Positions 19,196 through 29,634 are shown, counted from the first letter of the stretch. The stretch: DNA of 64,000 nt from Sphingomonas sp. TREG-RG-20F-R18-01 (GCF_022662475.1 NZ_JAKNQQ010000005.1:62001-126000), one strand, 5' to 3'. The notes: a model not told the origin generated them from the sequence alone. Made by a program: numbers and translations.

Positions 19196-19636
19196 TCAGC
19201 CCGCCGGAACGGCGCTCGGGGCGAGCGTCGTTCTGGCGTGGTGCCCCAGGAGCGGCACCGCAATCGCGTAACCACCGAGGCCCAGCAGCAGCAGGAAGGT
19301 CAGAATCGTCCCGACCATGCGGCCCACTGGCAGGCCGTCCATCCCCAGCGCATGCGCCACCCGTGCCACCAGGAACGCTGCGCTTGCGCCCCACAGCCAC
19401 CACGAACTGCCGGACGTCAGTTCGATCAAGCCGATCAGGATCACGATGAACGGCGCATATTCGACGAAATTGGCGTGCGCGCGCATGCGGCGAATCAGCA
19501 CTTCATTGCCGCCGTCGCCCAACAGGATCTTCGCCTTGGTCCGGACCGAACCGACCCGAATCGCCAGCCACAGGTTGATGATCGCCGCGGCCCCCGCGGT
19601 CACCAGCGTAATGGTCATGTCCGAGCCGCTCATCAT
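19196..19636 (-). CDS. MAPEG-family membrane protein
   Basis: A 146-residue protein with about four hydrophobic helices. The signature RRMRAHANFVEYAPFIVILIGLIEL matches the MAPEG family (membrane-associated eicosanoid/glutathione metabolism proteins). The bacterial members' substrates are mostly unknown; glutathione conjugation is the usual guess. Two adjacent ATGs exist (19636 and 19633); GAGGGG about nine bases upstream supports this start over the longer open frame to 19693. Confidence 0.85.
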   Translation of the reverse strand: MMSGSDMTITLVTAGAAAIINLWLAIRVGSVRTKAKILLGDGGNEVLIRRMRAHANFVEYAPFIVILIGLIELTSGSSWWLWGASAAFLVARVAHALGMDGLPVGRMVGTILTFLLLLGLGGYAIAVPLLGHHARTTLAPSAVPAG

Positions 19637-19837
19637 CGCAAATATCCCCTCACAACGGGAGAAACCCGTCGCACGGGCGCGCAAAGCTTGCAACGCCGTA
19701 TAGAATCGCTATAGGCCGCGATCTTCGCGAGATGTCAGGCCGCCGGTGCCGCTTGCGCGGTCGACCATGACGTCGATTGCGTCGTACCTGGTTCGGGCTT
19801 ATCGCACCGGTTCAGACAAGTATAAGGTTTCGCCGAA

Positions 19838-20017
19838 ATGGCCGTCCCCAAAAGAAAAACCACGCCTTCCAAGCGCGGCATGCGCCGTGCCCATGATTCG
19901 CTGACCGTCGCGTCGTTCCAGGAATGCCCCAATTGTGGCGAACTGAAGCGTCCGCACAATCTCTGTGCGTCGTGCGGCCACTATAACGGCCGCGAGATCC
20001 TGTCGGTCGAAGGCTGA
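19838..20017 (+). CDS. rpmF: 50S ribosomal protein L32
   Basis: A 59-residue ribosomal protein. It starts [20 protein letters not shown], the universal L32 N-terminus, and has the four-cysteine zinc site [17 protein letters not shown]. It precedes plsX, the conserved rpmF-plsX-fabH order that links ribosome and lipid synthesis. Confidence 0.97.
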   Translation: MAVPKRKTTPSKRGMRRAHDSLTVASFQECPNCGELKRPHNLCASCGHYNGREILSVEG

Positions 20018-20087
20018 TCCCGACGGGATCGGCGCGGCTCGTGCTATCGGGCGTGTACCCATTGCGCGTTTTCAGGGAGCGGCCAGC

Positions 20088-21119
20088 GTGACGAACAGCT
20101 CCCGGATCGCGGTCGACGCGATGGGTGGCGACGAAGGGCTGGCAGTGATGCTGGCTGGAGTCGCGCGGGCACGCCGCCGCTACGACGACATGCAGTTCAT
20201 TCTCGTGGGTGACGAGAATGCGATTGTTGCTGGGCTGAAGCAGCATCCCAACCTTTCGGCGCATGCCGAGATCGTCCACGCGCCCGAGGTCGTCGGATCG
20301 AGCGAAAAGCCTACCCAGGCGATTCGCCGGTCGAAGAAGACGTCGATGGGCATTGCGATCGACATGGTGAAGCAAGGCCGCGCGGCCGCCTGTGTCTCGT
20401 CCGGCAACACCGGCGCGATGATGGCGATGGCGAAGCTGTCGCTGCGGATGATCCCCGGGATCGACCGCCCTGCGCTCGCCGGACTGATGCCGACGCTTGG
20501 CGACAATGATACGGTGGTGCTCGACCTGGGCGCCAATACCGAATGCGATGCGCGCAACCTCATCCAGTTCGCCGTGATGGGCGCGGCCTATGCGCGCACC
20601 ACGCTCGACCTCGCGCGTCCCCGCGTCGCGCTGCTCAACATCGGCAGCGAGGACCAGAAGGGCACCGACGTGATTCGCGACGCCGCCCGGGCGCTGCGCC
20701 ACGCATCGCACCTCCCGCTCGAGTTCACCGGCTTCATCGAAGGCGACAAACTGTCGCGCGGCGACGTCGACGTCATCGTCTGCGACGGGTTTTCGGGCAA
20801 CATCGCGCTCAAGACCGCCGAGGGCACCGCGCGGTTCGTGGCGGATCTGCTCAAGCGCGCGTTCCGGTCCTCGGTGCGCTCGAAGATCGGATTCCTGATC
20901 TCCAAGCCCGCGACCGACCTGCTGCGCCATCATCTCGACCCGAACAATCATAATGGTGCCGTCTTTCTCGGGCTGAATGGGCTCGTTGTGAAGAGCCATG
21001 GCGGCGCGAACGAGATCGGCGTGGCAACCGCAATTGCAGCGGCGGCAAAGATGGTACGGGACGACCTGACTCGGCGAATCGCCGAGGACCTGCGTGAATT
21101 CGAGGCGAAGGCAGCATGA
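20088..21119 (+). CDS. plsX: Phosphate acyltransferase PlsX
   Basis: A 343-residue peripheral membrane enzyme making acyl-phosphate from acyl-ACP for phospholipid synthesis. The start strand is [12 protein letters not shown], preceded by GTG 20088 with AGGGAG upstream. [42 protein letters not shown] and [16 protein letters not shown] are the family motifs. The usual MGGDxAP reads MGGDEGL here. It sits 70 bases after rpmF and overlaps fabH by four bases (ATGA), so rpmF-plsX-fabH is one operon. Confidence 0.95.
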   Translation: MTNSSRIAVDAMGGDEGLAVMLAGVARARRRYDDMQFILVGDENAIVAGLKQHPNLSAHAEIVHAPEVVGSSEKPTQAIRRSKKTSMGIAIDMVKQGRAAACVSSGNTGAMMAMAKLSLRMIPGIDRPALAGLMPTLGDNDTVVLDLGANTECDARNLIQFAVMGAAYARTTLDLARPRVALLNIGSEDQKGTDVIRDAARALRHASHLPLEFTGFIEGDKLSRGDVDVIVCDGFSGNIALKTAEGTARFVADLLKRAFRSSVRSKIGFLISKPATDLLRHHLDPNNHNGAVFLGLNGLVVKSHGGANEIGVATAIAAAAKMVRDDLTRRIAEDLREFEAKAA

Positions 21120-22090
21120 TTCGATCGGTTATCGTCGGAACCGGATCCGCGCTCCCGGCGCGACGCGTATCGAATGCCGAACTCGCCGAGACCGTCGATA
21201 CTTCGGATGAATGGATCGTCGAGCGGACCGGCATCCGCTTCCGCCATATCGCCGCGCCGGACGAGACGACTGCCACGCTGGCGGCCGATGCATGCCGCGC
21301 GGCGCTCGGTTCGGCCGGCTTGTCGGCGCAGGACATCGATCTGATCGTGCTGGCGACCGCCACCCCCGACCAGACCTTCCCGTCCAGCGCGACCAAGGTG
21401 CAGGCGAGCCTTGGCATCAACGACTGCGTCGCCTTCGACGTGGCAGCGGTGTGCTCCGGGTTCCTGTACGCGCTGCAGGTCGCGGACAGCATGATCCGCG
21501 CGGGATCGGCGCGCCGCGCCCTCGTGATCGGATCGGAGACGTTCAGCCGCATCCTCGATTGGGAAGATCGCACTACCTGCGTCCTTTTCGGTGATGGCGC
21601 CGGGGCTATCGTGCTCGAAGGTCAGGACAATAATGATACGGGCGCGGAGGGTCGCGGGATTCTGGCGACCCGCCTCCATGCCGATGGACGGCATAACGAG
21701 CTGTTGTACGTCGATGGCGGTCCGTCCACGACCGGAACCGTCGGCAAGGTCCGCATGAAGGGACGCGAAGTGTTCCGGCACGCCGTCGTCAACCTCGCCA
21801 GCGTGATGACCGAGACGCTCGCGGTCAGCGGCTTGTCGGCCGCCGATGTCGACTGGGTCGTGCCGCATCAGGCCAACGCGCGCATACTGGATGCGACCGC
21901 GCGCAAGCTTGGACTGGCCCCAGACAAGGTGATCGTCACCGTCGATCAGCACGCGAACACGTCGGCCGCATCGGTCCCGCTCGCGCTGGATACGGCAGTC
22001 AAGGACGGCCGGATCAAGCAGGGCGACCTGATCGTCCTCGAAGCAATGGGCGGCGGCTTTACTTGGGGCGCCGCGGTCGTGCGCTTTTAG
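21116..22090 (+). CDS. fabH: 3-oxoacyl-ACP synthase III
   Basis: A 324-residue condensing enzyme that starts fatty acid synthesis from acetyl-CoA and malonyl-ACP. The catalytic triad is visible: Cys113 in [12 protein letters not shown], His in [10 protein letters not shown], and Asn in [10 protein letters not shown]. The N-terminal [14 protein letters not shown] motif is typical. It is coupled to plsX by an ATGA overlap. A GTTAC-N6-GTAAC inverted repeat follows about ten bases after the stop. Confidence 0.97.
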   Translation: MIRSVIVGTGSALPARRVSNAELAETVDTSDEWIVERTGIRFRHIAAPDETTATLAADACRAALGSAGLSAQDIDLIVLATATPDQTFPSSATKVQASLGINDCVAFDVAAVCSGFLYALQVADSMIRAGSARRALVIGSETFSRILDWEDRTTCVLFGDGAGAIVLEGQDNNDTGAEGRGILATRLHADGRHNELLYVDGGPSTTGTVGKVRMKGREVFRHAVVNLASVMTETLAVSGLSAADVDWVVPHQANARILDATARKLGLAPDKVIVTVDQHANTSAASVPLALDTAVKDGRIKQGDLIVLEAMGGGFTWGAAVVRF

Positions 22091-22182
22091 TCTTAACCTT
22101 GTTACGGTTCTGTAACTAGCTCTTTCCGTTCCTGCCTTCCTTGTGTTAGACCAACGTCTTGCCGCTAGGGAGGGATACCGGG

Positions 22183-22482
22183 ATGGCGCCTGCAGGAACG
22201 TTGACGAGGGCCGATCTGGCCGAAGCGCTACATCATCAGGTGGGTCTGTCGCGCGCAGACTCGTCGCGTCTGGTCGAACAGATTCTCGGACACATGTGCG
22301 GGGCCTTGGCGAAGGGGGACAACGTCAAGATCTCGGGCTTCGGAACGTTCGTCCTGCGCGACAAGGGAGAGCGGATCGGCCGCAATCCCAAGACGGGAAT
22401 CGAAGTGCCGATTGCCCCTCGCCGCGTTCTGACGTTCCGGGCGAGCCAGATGATGCGCGACCGCATCGTCGAAGCTGACTGA
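22183..22482 (+). CDS. ihfA: Integration host factor subunit alpha
   Basis: A 99-residue DNA-bending protein acting as a heterodimer with IhfB. It opens [18 protein letters not shown] and carries the family core [25 protein letters not shown], with the beta-arm [15 protein letters not shown]. The ATG at 22183 has AGGGAGG eight bases upstream; the TTG at 22159 would add an unneeded extension. IHF is a typical co-factor of sigma-54 promoters, one of which is predicted in this window. Confidence 0.95.
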   Translation: MAPAGTLTRADLAEALHHQVGLSRADSSRLVEQILGHMCGALAKGDNVKISGFGTFVLRDKGERIGRNPKTGIEVPIAPRRVLTFRASQMMRDRIVEAD

Positions 22483-22490
22483 GACCCGAC

Positions 22491-22847
22491 ATGGTGATGC
22501 AACCCTTGCTGCCCGCGAAGGCGGATGGCGCCTATCGCACGATCGGGGAACTGTCGCGCGAGACTGGCCTGCCCCAGCATATCCTACGCTATTGGGAAAC
22601 GCGGTTTCCCCAGCTGAAGCCGCTGCAACGCGCGGGAAACCGGCGATATTATCGGCCCGAGGATGTCGCGCTGGTGCAGCGCATCGCGACCATGCTCAAC
22701 GAGGACGGCTATACGATCCGTGGCGTCCAGCAGGCGCTGATGGCCGAACGCAAACGCCCCTCCGGGCCGCTGCCGGCGTCGAGCATCGATGCGATCCTCA
22801 GCGTGCGCGATTCGCTCGCGCGGGCGCTGGAGCAAGATCTGGGCTGA
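22491..22847 (+). CDS. MerR-family transcriptional regulator
   Basis: A 118-residue protein with an N-terminal MerR winged helix (YRTIGELSRETGLPQHILRYWETRFPQLKPL split around the recognition helix, then RRYYRPEDVALVQRIATML). It is short, lacks a cysteine metal site, and has a variable tail. A MerR gene directly behind ihfA is conserved in alphaproteobacteria; its signal is not known. It starts nine bases after ihfA and is surely co-transcribed. Confidence 0.88.
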   Translation: MVMQPLLPAKADGAYRTIGELSRETGLPQHILRYWETRFPQLKPLQRAGNRRYYRPEDVALVQRIATMLNEDGYTIRGVQQALMAERKRPSGPLPASSIDAILSVRDSLARALEQDLG

Positions 22848-23081
22848 GGAAGATACGAGACTACGGCACAGTGGCTCAGGTGCAGCCGCAGAGTCGGGCA
22901 CGCTTTGCCGTTCTGTCCCTATGTAATTCCGTTCGCTGCAAAATATCTTGGCGCAACATGGTGCCACCCAAGGAGGCGGCTGCTCGCGTGAACGCTGCCT
23001 CCGCCAGCGCGACCGGCACTATGTATCGGAGGCGTCGCCAAAGGTCGTGACGAACGCGCCCGGATCAGCCTTGAGCCTTCG
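22848..23081. other. Intergenic region between merR and prfC, no gene seen
   Basis: This gap separates convergent genes. It contains a GGAGGCGGC / GCTGCCTCC inverted repeat with a 13-base loop (about 22972-23003). I searched by eye for a tRNA and found no cloverleaf. It may hold only transcription ends. Confidence 0.4.
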
Positions 23082-24653
23082 TCAGCGCTCGCGCGTCGCC
23101 GCGAAGGTGACCTTGGGGTAGCGATCCGCGACATAGCCCACGTCCCACGCGGTCTTCGCCATATAGACCGGGTTGTTGTCGCGATCCTTCGCCATCGACG
23201 TGCGGTTCAGGTCCATGAACGCCTTGAGATCCGCCGGATCCGCCGCCGACACCCAGCGCGCGGTGTCGTACGGTGCCATCTCGAGCCCCGCATCGACCTT
23301 ATACTCCGCCTCGAGCCGCGACAGCAGCACCTCGAGCTGAAGCTGCCCGACCACGCCGATGATCCAGTTCGACCCGATCTCGGGGTAGAACACCTGCGTC
23401 ACGCCCTCCTCGGCCATGTCGTCGAGGGCTTTCCGCAACTGCTTGGTCTTGGTCGGATCCTTGAGCGCGACGCGGCGCAGGATTTCGGGCGCGAAATTGG
23501 GCAGCCCGGTGAAGCGCACGTCCGCGCGCTCGGACAAGGTATCCCCCACCCGCAGCGTCCCGTGGTTGGGGATGCCGATGATGTCGCCCGGAAACGCCTC
23601 GTCCGCCAGCTCGCGTTCGCGCGCGAAGAACAGGATCGGCGAGTGGATCGCGATCGGCTTGCCGTGCCCGGTCGGGGTCAACTTCATGCCCCGCTTGAAG
23701 GTCCCCGAACACAGCCGCATGAACGCGATGCGATCGCGGTGGTTGGGATCCATGTTCGCCTGGACCTTGAACACGAAGCCGGTGACGTCGGCACGCTCGG
23801 GGAGCACCTGCTCGGGCTCGGCGGGCTGCGGGCGCGGACCCGGAGCATGGCGGCCGAGCGCGTCGATCAGCTCGGCGACCCCGAACTCCTTCAACGCCGA
23901 TCCGAAATAGACCGGGGTCTGGTCACCCCCGCGATACGCCTCGACGTCGAACGCGCCATAGCCGCCAAGCGCGAGCTCGGACTCGTCCTGGAGCAACTGC
24001 AGCCCCGCCGGGCTCAGCGTGGCGGCAAGCGCGGGGTCGTCGAGCCCGGTGAAGCTCAGCGCCTTGCCTAGGAACTCGCGGCTCGGCCCCTCCGGCTGGC
24101 TGAGGCTGTTGGCGTGGAGATCGTACACCCCCTCGAAATCGCTCCCCATCCCGACGGGCCAGCTCATCGGCGTGACGTCGAGCTGGAGCATCTCGGCAAT
24201 CTCGTCGAGCAGCTCGAACGGCGGGCGGCCCTCGCGGTCGACCTTGTTGACGAAGGTGATGATCGGCACCGAGCGCAACCGGCAGACCTCGAACAGCTTG
24301 CGGGTCTGCGCCTCGATCCCGCGCGCAGCGTCGATCACCATGACGGCCGAATCGACCGCGGTCAGCGTGCGATAGGTGTCTTCGGAAAAGTCCTCGTGGC
24401 CCGGCGTGTCGAGCAGGTTGAAGGTCAGCCCGTTGCGCTCGAACGTCATCACCGACGACGTCACCGAGATGCCGCGTTGCTGCTCGATCTTCATCCAGTC
24501 CGAGCGTGCGCGACGGTTCTGCCCGCGTGCTTTCACTTCGCCGGCAAGATGGATCGCACCGCCGAACAGCAACAGCTTTTCGGTCAGCGTGGTCTTGCCG
24601 GCGTCTGGGTGGGAGATGATCGCGAAGGTGCGGCGGTCGGACGTGTGATTCAT
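23082..24653 (-). CDS. prfC: Peptide chain release factor 3
   Basis: A 523-residue translational GTPase that recycles RF1 and RF2 from the ribosome. G1 is SHPDAGKTTLTE, the switch region RGISVTSSVMTF, G3 LLDTPGHEDFSEDTYR, and G4 FVNKVDREGR. The C-terminal domains carry VGQLQLEVLLSRLEAEY. Length is close to E. coli RF3 (529). The ATG at 24653 directly precedes the P-loop strand; the longer frame is antisense extension over the epimerase gene. It follows the aldose-epimerase gene by 17 bases, so the two are probably co-transcribed. Confidence 0.96.
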   Translation of the reverse strand: MNHTSDRRTFAIISHPDAGKTTLTEKLLLFGGAIHLAGEVKARGQNRRARSDWMKIEQQRGISVTSSVMTFERNGLTFNLLDTPGHEDFSEDTYRTLTAVDSAVMVIDAARGIEAQTRKLFEVCRLRSVPIITFVNKVDREGRPPFELLDEIAEMLQLDVTPMSWPVGMGSDFEGVYDLHANSLSQPEGPSREFLGKALSFTGLDDPALAATLSPAGLQLLQDESELALGGYGAFDVEAYRGGDQTPVYFGSALKEFGVAELIDALGRHAPGPRPQPAEPEQVLPERADVTGFVFKVQANMDPNHRDRIAFMRLCSGTFKRGMKLTPTGHGKPIAIHSPILFFARERELADEAFPGDIIGIPNHGTLRVGDTLSERADVRFTGLPNFAPEILRRVALKDPTKTKQLRKALDDMAEEGVTQVFYPEIGSNWIIGVVGQLQLEVLLSRLEAEYKVDAGLEMAPYDTARWVSAADPADLKAFMDLNRTSMAKDRDNNPVYMAKTAWDVGYVADRYPKVTFAATRER

Positions 24654-24670
24654 CTGCGCGCTGTAGCGCC

Positions 24671-25546
24671 TCAGCCCTCCAACGTCACCTGCAACCCACA
24701 GGCGAGCGTCGCGCCGGGCGCGATCGCGATGATGCCCGGTTTGTCGCGAATATCGCCGGTAAACCCCTGCGGATCGGCGATGCCGTGCCACGGCTCGATG
24801 CAGACGAACGCGGCACCCGGCTTGGTCCAGATCCCGAGCATCGGCATCAGCGGGAAATCGACGCGCAATTGTGGGCCGGTCGGCGCGCCATAGCGGACGC
24901 TGCGCGATTTGGGCTGGTCCCAGATCAGCGCGTCGCAGTCGAACAAGGCGTCGTCGAGCACGAGCGTACTGCCTTCGAGCGGCGACGGGCGACGCTGCTC
25001 GGCGATCCCGCCGCCGATCAGTTCGCGCAGTGGCTCCGGTTCGTCTGCGGCGAAGACGATGCGGTGGTCGGCGCGCGGCAGGCCGTATGGCAACGGCCAC
25101 GCAAAGGCGGGGTGAAAGCCGAAGCTCGCCGGGAGCACGTCGCCGCCGCAATTCTCGATGACCACCGCGACGTCGAGCGTCGCGTCGGTGATCGTGTAGG
25201 TCACGCGCAGCGCGAACGCGAAGGGATAGATCACGCGGCTCTCGGCGCTATCCTCGAGCAGGAAGACCGCTTGCGCGTCGCGGTGCTCGACCAGCGTGAA
25301 GCGGCTGCGGCGCGCGAAGCCGTGCTGCTGCATCGGATAGTCTTTGCCGTCGATGTGGAGCACGTCGCCGTTGAGCCGCCCGACGATCGGGAATAACAGC
25401 GGCGCATGGCCGGCCCAGAATGCCGGATCGGCGTTGGTCATCAGCTCGCGGCCCTCCGCATCGTGGAGGTGCGTCAGCTCCGCGCCGAGCGGGTTGATCG
25501 CGGCGGAAAGCTGCGGCGTGGCGATAGTGATGAGCGCGTCGGGCAT
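24671..25546 (-). CDS. Aldose 1-epimerase family protein
   Basis: A 291-residue galactose mutarotase-like protein of the LacX/YphB subgroup. It starts TIATPQLSAAINPLGAELTHL and has the substrate-side motifs LLFPIVGRLNGDVL, QHGFARRSRF and the histidine in FGFHPAFAWPL. The C-terminal acidic residue is in VCIEPWHGIADPQGF. It probably converts sugar anomers, but the natural substrate is not clear. Two repeat elements lie upstream of its start. Confidence 0.88.
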   Translation of the reverse strand: MPDALITIATPQLSAAINPLGAELTHLHDAEGRELMTNADPAFWAGHAPLLFPIVGRLNGDVLHIDGKDYPMQQHGFARRSRFTLVEHRDAQAVFLLEDSAESRVIYPFAFALRVTYTITDATLDVAVVIENCGGDVLPASFGFHPAFAWPLPYGLPRADHRIVFAADEPEPLRELIGGGIAEQRRPSPLEGSTLVLDDALFDCDALIWDQPKSRSVRYGAPTGPQLRVDFPLMPMLGIWTKPGAAFVCIEPWHGIADPQGFTGDIRDKPGIIAIAPGATLACGLQVTLEG

Positions 25547-25596
25547 GTCGGTCCGTCCTTCGATTGATGTCAGTGCGGTGCCCTTCCCTGGCCCTT

Positions 25597-25693
25597 CCCT
25601 GGCGAAGGCCGGGGCCCAGGAGCGCGCGGGGAGTGGCGCACACTGCGCTTCGTTACCAAAGCCTGTCCTCTTGGGCCCCGGCCTGCGCCGGGG
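25597..25693. repeat. REP-like inverted-repeat element
   Basis: A slightly diverged copy (left arm begins CCCTGGCGAAGGCC). It is one of two copies in the 334-base gap between pheT and the epimerase gene; no gene is seen in that gap. Confidence 0.83.
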
Positions 25694-25755
25694 TGGCACC
25701 CGCCCCCTGGCACCCTGCTGCTGGCACACTCCCACTGGCACCCTCTCACTAGCAT
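25693..25755. repeat. 14-nt tandem repeats (about 4.5 copies)
   Basis: Units of the type CTGGCACCCTCTCA repeat four times with small changes (25693, 25707, 25721, 25735), then a partial CTAGCAT. They bridge the two REP-like elements exactly. Confidence 0.75.
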
Positions 25756-25759
25756 ACCA

Positions 25760-25856
25760 CCCCGGCGAAGGCCGGGGCCCAAGCGGGAGCGGGAAGCGGG
25801 GGACGCTGCGCATCGTCACCAAAACCCGTCCTGCTGGGCCCCGGCCTCCGCCGGGG
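25760..25856. repeat. REP-like inverted-repeat element
   Basis: A copy with arms CCCCGGCGAAGGCCGGGG and CCCCGGCCTCCGCCGGGG. It lies about 24 bases past the pheT stop codon and shares the interior string GCGCATCGTCACCAAAACCC-type sequence with the neighbouring copy. Confidence 0.87.
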
Positions 25857-25880
25857 AAGTCGGAAAAGGAGGGGCAGCTG

Positions 25881-28244
25881 TCACCCTCGCAGGCTCGCCC
25901 CCAGCTTCGCCGCCGCAGCAACCACCTTGTCCGCGACCGCCTTCAGCTCCGCCTCGGTGAAGCTCTTGTCCCCCGGCTGGAGCGTCACCTCGACCGCGAT
26001 GCTCTTGTGCCCCGGCTCGACCCCTGTCCCGGTGAACACGTCGAACACGCGCGCGCCGACGATCGCCGCCTTGTCCGCGCCGCGTGCCGCGCGCACCAGC
26101 GCCTCGCCCGAGACGCCGTCGGGCACGAGAAACGCGAAGTCGCGCCGCACCGCCTGCAACGCAGGCGGCGCATAGGCCGCGCGCGCGAAGCTCGACGCGC
26201 GCTTGGCGGGGATCGCATCGAGATACAGCTCGACCGCCGCGACCGGGCCATCCACGTCGAACGCGCGCGTCGTCAGCGGGTGGACCATGCCGAACGCCGC
26301 GAGCACCGTCTTTGGACCCAATCGCAGCGTCCCCGACTGGCCGGGATGCCAGGCGTCGCCCGCCTCCCCCATCACCTGCAGATTGTCGACCGGAGCCCCC
26401 GCCGCCGCGAGCAGCGCGAGTGCCTCGGCCTTGGCGTCATAGGCGGTGAACTGCGTCGCCTTGCCGTCCTGCCAACCGCGCGCACGCGCCTCGCCCGCGA
26501 GCACCACGCCCAACGTCGGACGCTCGCCATCGGCAAGATAGCGCCGCCCGAGCTCGAACAGCCGGACGCCGCCCGCGCCGCGCTTCATGTTGCGCTCCGC
26601 CGCCGCGAGCAGCCCGGGGAGAAGCGACGGGCGCATCACCTTCAGCTCCTCGCTGATCGGGTTGGCGAGCGTCCAGGACGCGCCGCCGATCGCGGTCGCC
26701 TGCGCGTCCGACAGGAAGCTCCAGGTGATCGTCTCGTTGAGCCCGCGCGCCGCCGCCGCCCGGCGAACCCGGCTTTCGATCTTCTGCGCCGGCGTCGCGG
26801 TCGGCTTCGCCACGCCCGCTGCGCGCGGCAGCGGGGTCGCGGGGACCGAGTCGATCCCGACGATGCGGATCACTTCCTCGACCAGATCGGCCGGGCCATC
26901 CACGTCGCGCCGTGCAGGCGGCGGCAGGACGGTCCAGTCGTCCTCGACCGTGAAGCCAAGCGCGGTCAGGATTTCGCGCTGGCATTCCGGCGCCACGGCG
27001 AGACCACCGAGCGTTTCCGCGCGCGCGGGATCATAAGCGATCCGCTTGCGCGTCGTCGGCGGGGTGCCGGAATGGGTCGGCTCGCTCGCGCTGCCACCGC
27101 ACAGGTCGAGCACCAGCCGGGTGGCAATCGCCAGCCCTTCCTCGAGGAACGCCGGGTCGACGCCCCGCTCGAACCGCGACCGCGCGTCCGAGGTCAGCAT
27201 CAGCGCCTGGCCGGTGCGCGCGATCGAATCCGGGTCGAAATAGGCACATTCGATCACGACGTCGGTCGTCTCGGGCGTGACGCCCGAATCTTCGCCGCCC
27301 ATGATCCCGCCGATGTCGTGGACATGCGCGTCGTCGGCGATCACCGTCATCGTCTGGCCAAGCGTATAGGTCTTGCCGTTGAGCGCGAGGACCTGCTCGC
27401 CTGCGGTCGCCTTACGCGCGACGAGCCCGCCCGACAGTTTGGCGCGATCATAGACGTGCAAGGGTCGCCCGAGATCGAACATCACGTAATTGGTGATGTC
27501 GACCAGCGTCGAGATCGACCGCTGGCCGATCGCGGTCAGGCGGCGGCGCATCCATTCGGGCGCGGTGCCGTTGACGAGGCCGGTGACGCCCTGCGCGTAG
27601 AAGGCTGGGCAACCATCGGCATCGTCGGTCCGGACGTTGGGGCCTGCGCCCGCGCCCGCGACCGGCGCATAGGCGAGCGGCTTCGCGGTACCGAGCCCGG
27701 CGGCGACGAGATCGAGCGCGATCCCGCGCACGCCCATGCAATCCGGGCGGTTGGGAAGGACGTTGACCTCGATCACCGGGTCGTTGAGTCCGGCATAATC
27801 CGGATAGGCCATGCCGATCGGCGCATCGGCGGGCAGCTCGATGATTCCGTCATGCTCTTCGCCAAGCTCAAGCTCGCGCGTCGAGCACATCATGCCGTTC
27901 GATTCGACCCCGCGGATCGCCGCGACCTTGAGCACCATCCCGTTCGACGGCACCGTCGCGCCGGGCGCACCGAACACGCCGACCAGCCCCGCGCGCGCAT
28001 TGGGCGCACCGCAGACGACCTGCAGCGGGCCATCGCCAGCATCGACCGAGAGCACTTGCAGCTTGTCCGCCTGCGGATGCGGCGCGGCGCTCAGCACCTT
28101 GGCAACGCGGAACGCGGCGAGCGTCGCGCCGGGGTTCTCGACGCCCTCGACCTCGAGGCCGATCCGCGTCAGCGTCTCGACGATCGTGTCGAGCGAGGCG
28201 TCGGTGTCGATATGCTGCTTCAGCCAGTCGAGCGTAACCTTCAT
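25881..28244 (-). CDS. pheT: Phenylalanine-tRNA ligase beta subunit
   Basis: A 787-residue subunit of the alpha2-beta2 synthetase that charges tRNA-Phe. Domains in order: an N-terminal tRNA-binding EMAP-like domain ([20 protein letters not shown]), the B3/B4 editing domain ([19 protein letters not shown]), the B5 domain, the core-like domain (ENMKRG region), and the C-terminal anticodon-binding ferredoxin fold ([15 protein letters not shown]). Length matches the family. Its ATG overlaps the pheS stop (ATGA), so the two subunits are translationally coupled. Confidence 0.97.
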   Translation of the reverse strand: MKVTLDWLKQHIDTDASLDTIVETLTRIGLEVEGVENPGATLAAFRVAKVLSAAPHPQADKLQVLSVDAGDGPLQVVCGAPNARAGLVGVFGAPGATVPSNGMVLKVAAIRGVESNGMMCSTRELELGEEHDGIIELPADAPIGMAYPDYAGLNDPVIEVNVLPNRPDCMGVRGIALDLVAAGLGTAKPLAYAPVAGAGAGPNVRTDDADGCPAFYAQGVTGLVNGTAPEWMRRRLTAIGQRSISTLVDITNYVMFDLGRPLHVYDRAKLSGGLVARKATAGEQVLALNGKTYTLGQTMTVIADDAHVHDIGGIMGGEDSGVTPETTDVVIECAYFDPDSIARTGQALMLTSDARSRFERGVDPAFLEEGLAIATRLVLDLCGGSASEPTHSGTPPTTRKRIAYDPARAETLGGLAVAPECQREILTALGFTVEDDWTVLPPPARRDVDGPADLVEEVIRIVGIDSVPATPLPRAAGVAKPTATPAQKIESRVRRAAAARGLNETITWSFLSDAQATAIGGASWTLANPISEELKVMRPSLLPGLLAAAERNMKRGAGGVRLFELGRRYLADGERPTLGVVLAGEARARGWQDGKATQFTAYDAKAEALALLAAAGAPVDNLQVMGEAGDAWHPGQSGTLRLGPKTVLAAFGMVHPLTTRAFDVDGPVAAVELYLDAIPAKRASSFARAAYAPPALQAVRRDFAFLVPDGVSGEALVRAARGADKAAIVGARVFDVFTGTGVEPGHKSIAVEVTLQPGDKSFTEAELKAVADKVVAAAAKLGASLRG

Positions 28245-29326
28245 GCGCCGACTCCCTGGCTCAGCGTGGGCACGTCGAGTGCCGAGAAACCGTAATGCTT
28301 GATCCAGCGGGCATCGCCTTCGAAGAACGGGCGCAAATCATCCATGCCGTATTTGAGCATCGCGAGCCGATCGACCCCGACCCCGAAAGCGAAGCCCTGC
28401 CACTCGTTCGGATCGAGCCCGCACGCGGCGATCACCTTGGGATGCACCATCCCGCTGCCGAGCAACTCCATCCAGCCCTCGGACCCGCCGAGCACGCGAC
28501 GGCCCTTTTCCATCGTCCAGCCGACATCTACCTCGGCCGACGGCTCGGTGAACGGGAAATAGCTCGGGCGCAGGCGGAGCACGATGTCGTCGCGCTCGAA
28601 GAACGCCTTGAGGAAGGTCTCGAGCGTCCATTTGAGATGGCCGAGCGTGATCCCCTTGTCGATCACCAGCCCCTCGATCTGGTGGAACATCGGCGTGTGC
28701 GTCGCGTCCCAGTCCGAACGATAGACCCGGCCCGGCGCGATGATGCGGATCGGCGGTTCCTGCCCCATCATCGTGCGGATCTGCACGGGGGAAGTGTGGG
28801 TGCGCAGGACCTTGGCCTCCTCGCCCTCGCCCGCCTTCAGGTAGAAGGTGTCGTGCATCGCGCGCGCGGGATGGCTCTCGGGCATGTTGAGCGCGGTGAA
28901 GTTATGCCACTGGTCCTCGATCTCGGGCCCGGTCGCGACTGCGAACCCCAGATCGGCGAAGATCTCCGCCATCTCGTCGAGCACCTGGCTGACCGGATGG
29001 ACCGACCCCTGTGGTGCTGCGTCGGCGGGGAGCGTCATGTCGATCGTCTCGCGCGCCAGCCGCGCGTCGAGTTCGGCGCGGTCGAGTGCTACCTTGCGCG
29101 CGGCGATCGCAGTGGTCACCGCCTCGCGCACGCCCTGAATCCGCGGGCCCTCGACTAGCCGTTCGTCGGGGGACATTTTGCCGAGCGTCTTGAGCAGCGC
29201 GGTGACGCTCCCCTGCTTGCCGAGCAGCGCGACACGCAGCGTCTCGAGCTCCGCCGCCTCGGCCTGGCCGATCGACGGCAACTGCGATTCAATCTCGGCA
29301 AGGTCAGCCACGTTCATCTCCGTCAT
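28241..29326 (-). CDS. pheS: Phenylalanine-tRNA ligase alpha subunit
   Basis: The catalytic subunit, about 361 residues. An N-terminal coiled-coil (LAEIESQL to [13 protein letters not shown]) precedes the class II core. Motif 2 is [20 protein letters not shown], and motif 3 is [17 protein letters not shown]. ATGs at 29326 and 29317 and a GTG at 29332 are possible starts; none has an ideal binding site, so the exact start is open. The start region is embedded in a partial repeat (GTCATTCCCACGCAGGCGGG). Confidence 0.96.
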   Translation of the reverse strand: MTEMNVADLAEIESQLPSIGQAEAAELETLRVALLGKQGSVTALLKTLGKMSPDERLVEGPRIQGVREAVTTAIAARKVALDRAELDARLARETIDMTLPADAAPQGSVHPVSQVLDEMAEIFADLGFAVATGPEIEDQWHNFTALNMPESHPARAMHDTFYLKAGEGEEAKVLRTHTSPVQIRTMMGQEPPIRIIAPGRVYRSDWDATHTPMFHQIEGLVIDKGITLGHLKWTLETFLKAFFERDDIVLRLRPSYFPFTEPSAEVDVGWTMEKGRRVLGGSEGWMELLGSGMVHPKVIAACGLDPNEWQGFAFGVGVDRLAMLKYGMDDLRPFFEGDARWIKHYGFSALDVPTLSQGVGA

Positions 29327-29460
29327 TCCCACGCAGGCGGGAAGCCATCATGGGTGCCGCCGTAGCGGGAGGTGAAGCCCTTGATCAACCCTGCGGTGCT
29401 GATGCAGCCGGCCGAGAGGACTCAAGGTAACGCCGATCTACAGCTGTTCTCCAAAACCGC

Positions 29461-29553
29461 CCGTCATCCTGAACTTGTTTCAGGATCCACCCCTCCGTGA
29501 GTCCGGACTATGCCCGTTGCGCGGTGGATGCTGAAACAAGTTCAGCATGACGG
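29461..29553. repeat. Second repeat family: inverted-repeat element
   Basis: Arms of about 29 bases read CCGTCATCCTGAACTTGTTT onward and its near-complement, separated by about 35 bases. It is distinct from the CCCCGGCGAAGG family and was seen once in the window. Confidence 0.85.
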
Positions 29554-29601
29554 CAGCTTTTGGGCCGCGAGGATGGCCGCCGGAGGGACACCCCAAAACA
29601 G

Positions 29602-29634
29602 AAAAAGGGCGCCGGTGTTGCCACCGACGCCCCC
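29602..29634 (-). terminator. Rho-independent terminator of rpmI-rplT
   Basis: On the minus strand GGGCGTCGGTG, a GCAA loop and CACCGGCGCCC form an 11-bp stem followed by TTTTT. It lies 30 bases past the rplT stop. Confidence 0.88.

Noticed and set aside
22919..23134. 71-codon minus-strand frame in the merR/prfC gap
   Set aside because: Arg/Ser-rich composition, no ribosome binding site, and it runs into prfC; looks like chance.
25344..28295. 983-codon open frame antisense to pheT
   Set aside because: It mirrors pheT codon positions in high-GC DNA, shows Arg/Asp/His-rich composition with no domain, and pheT is certain.
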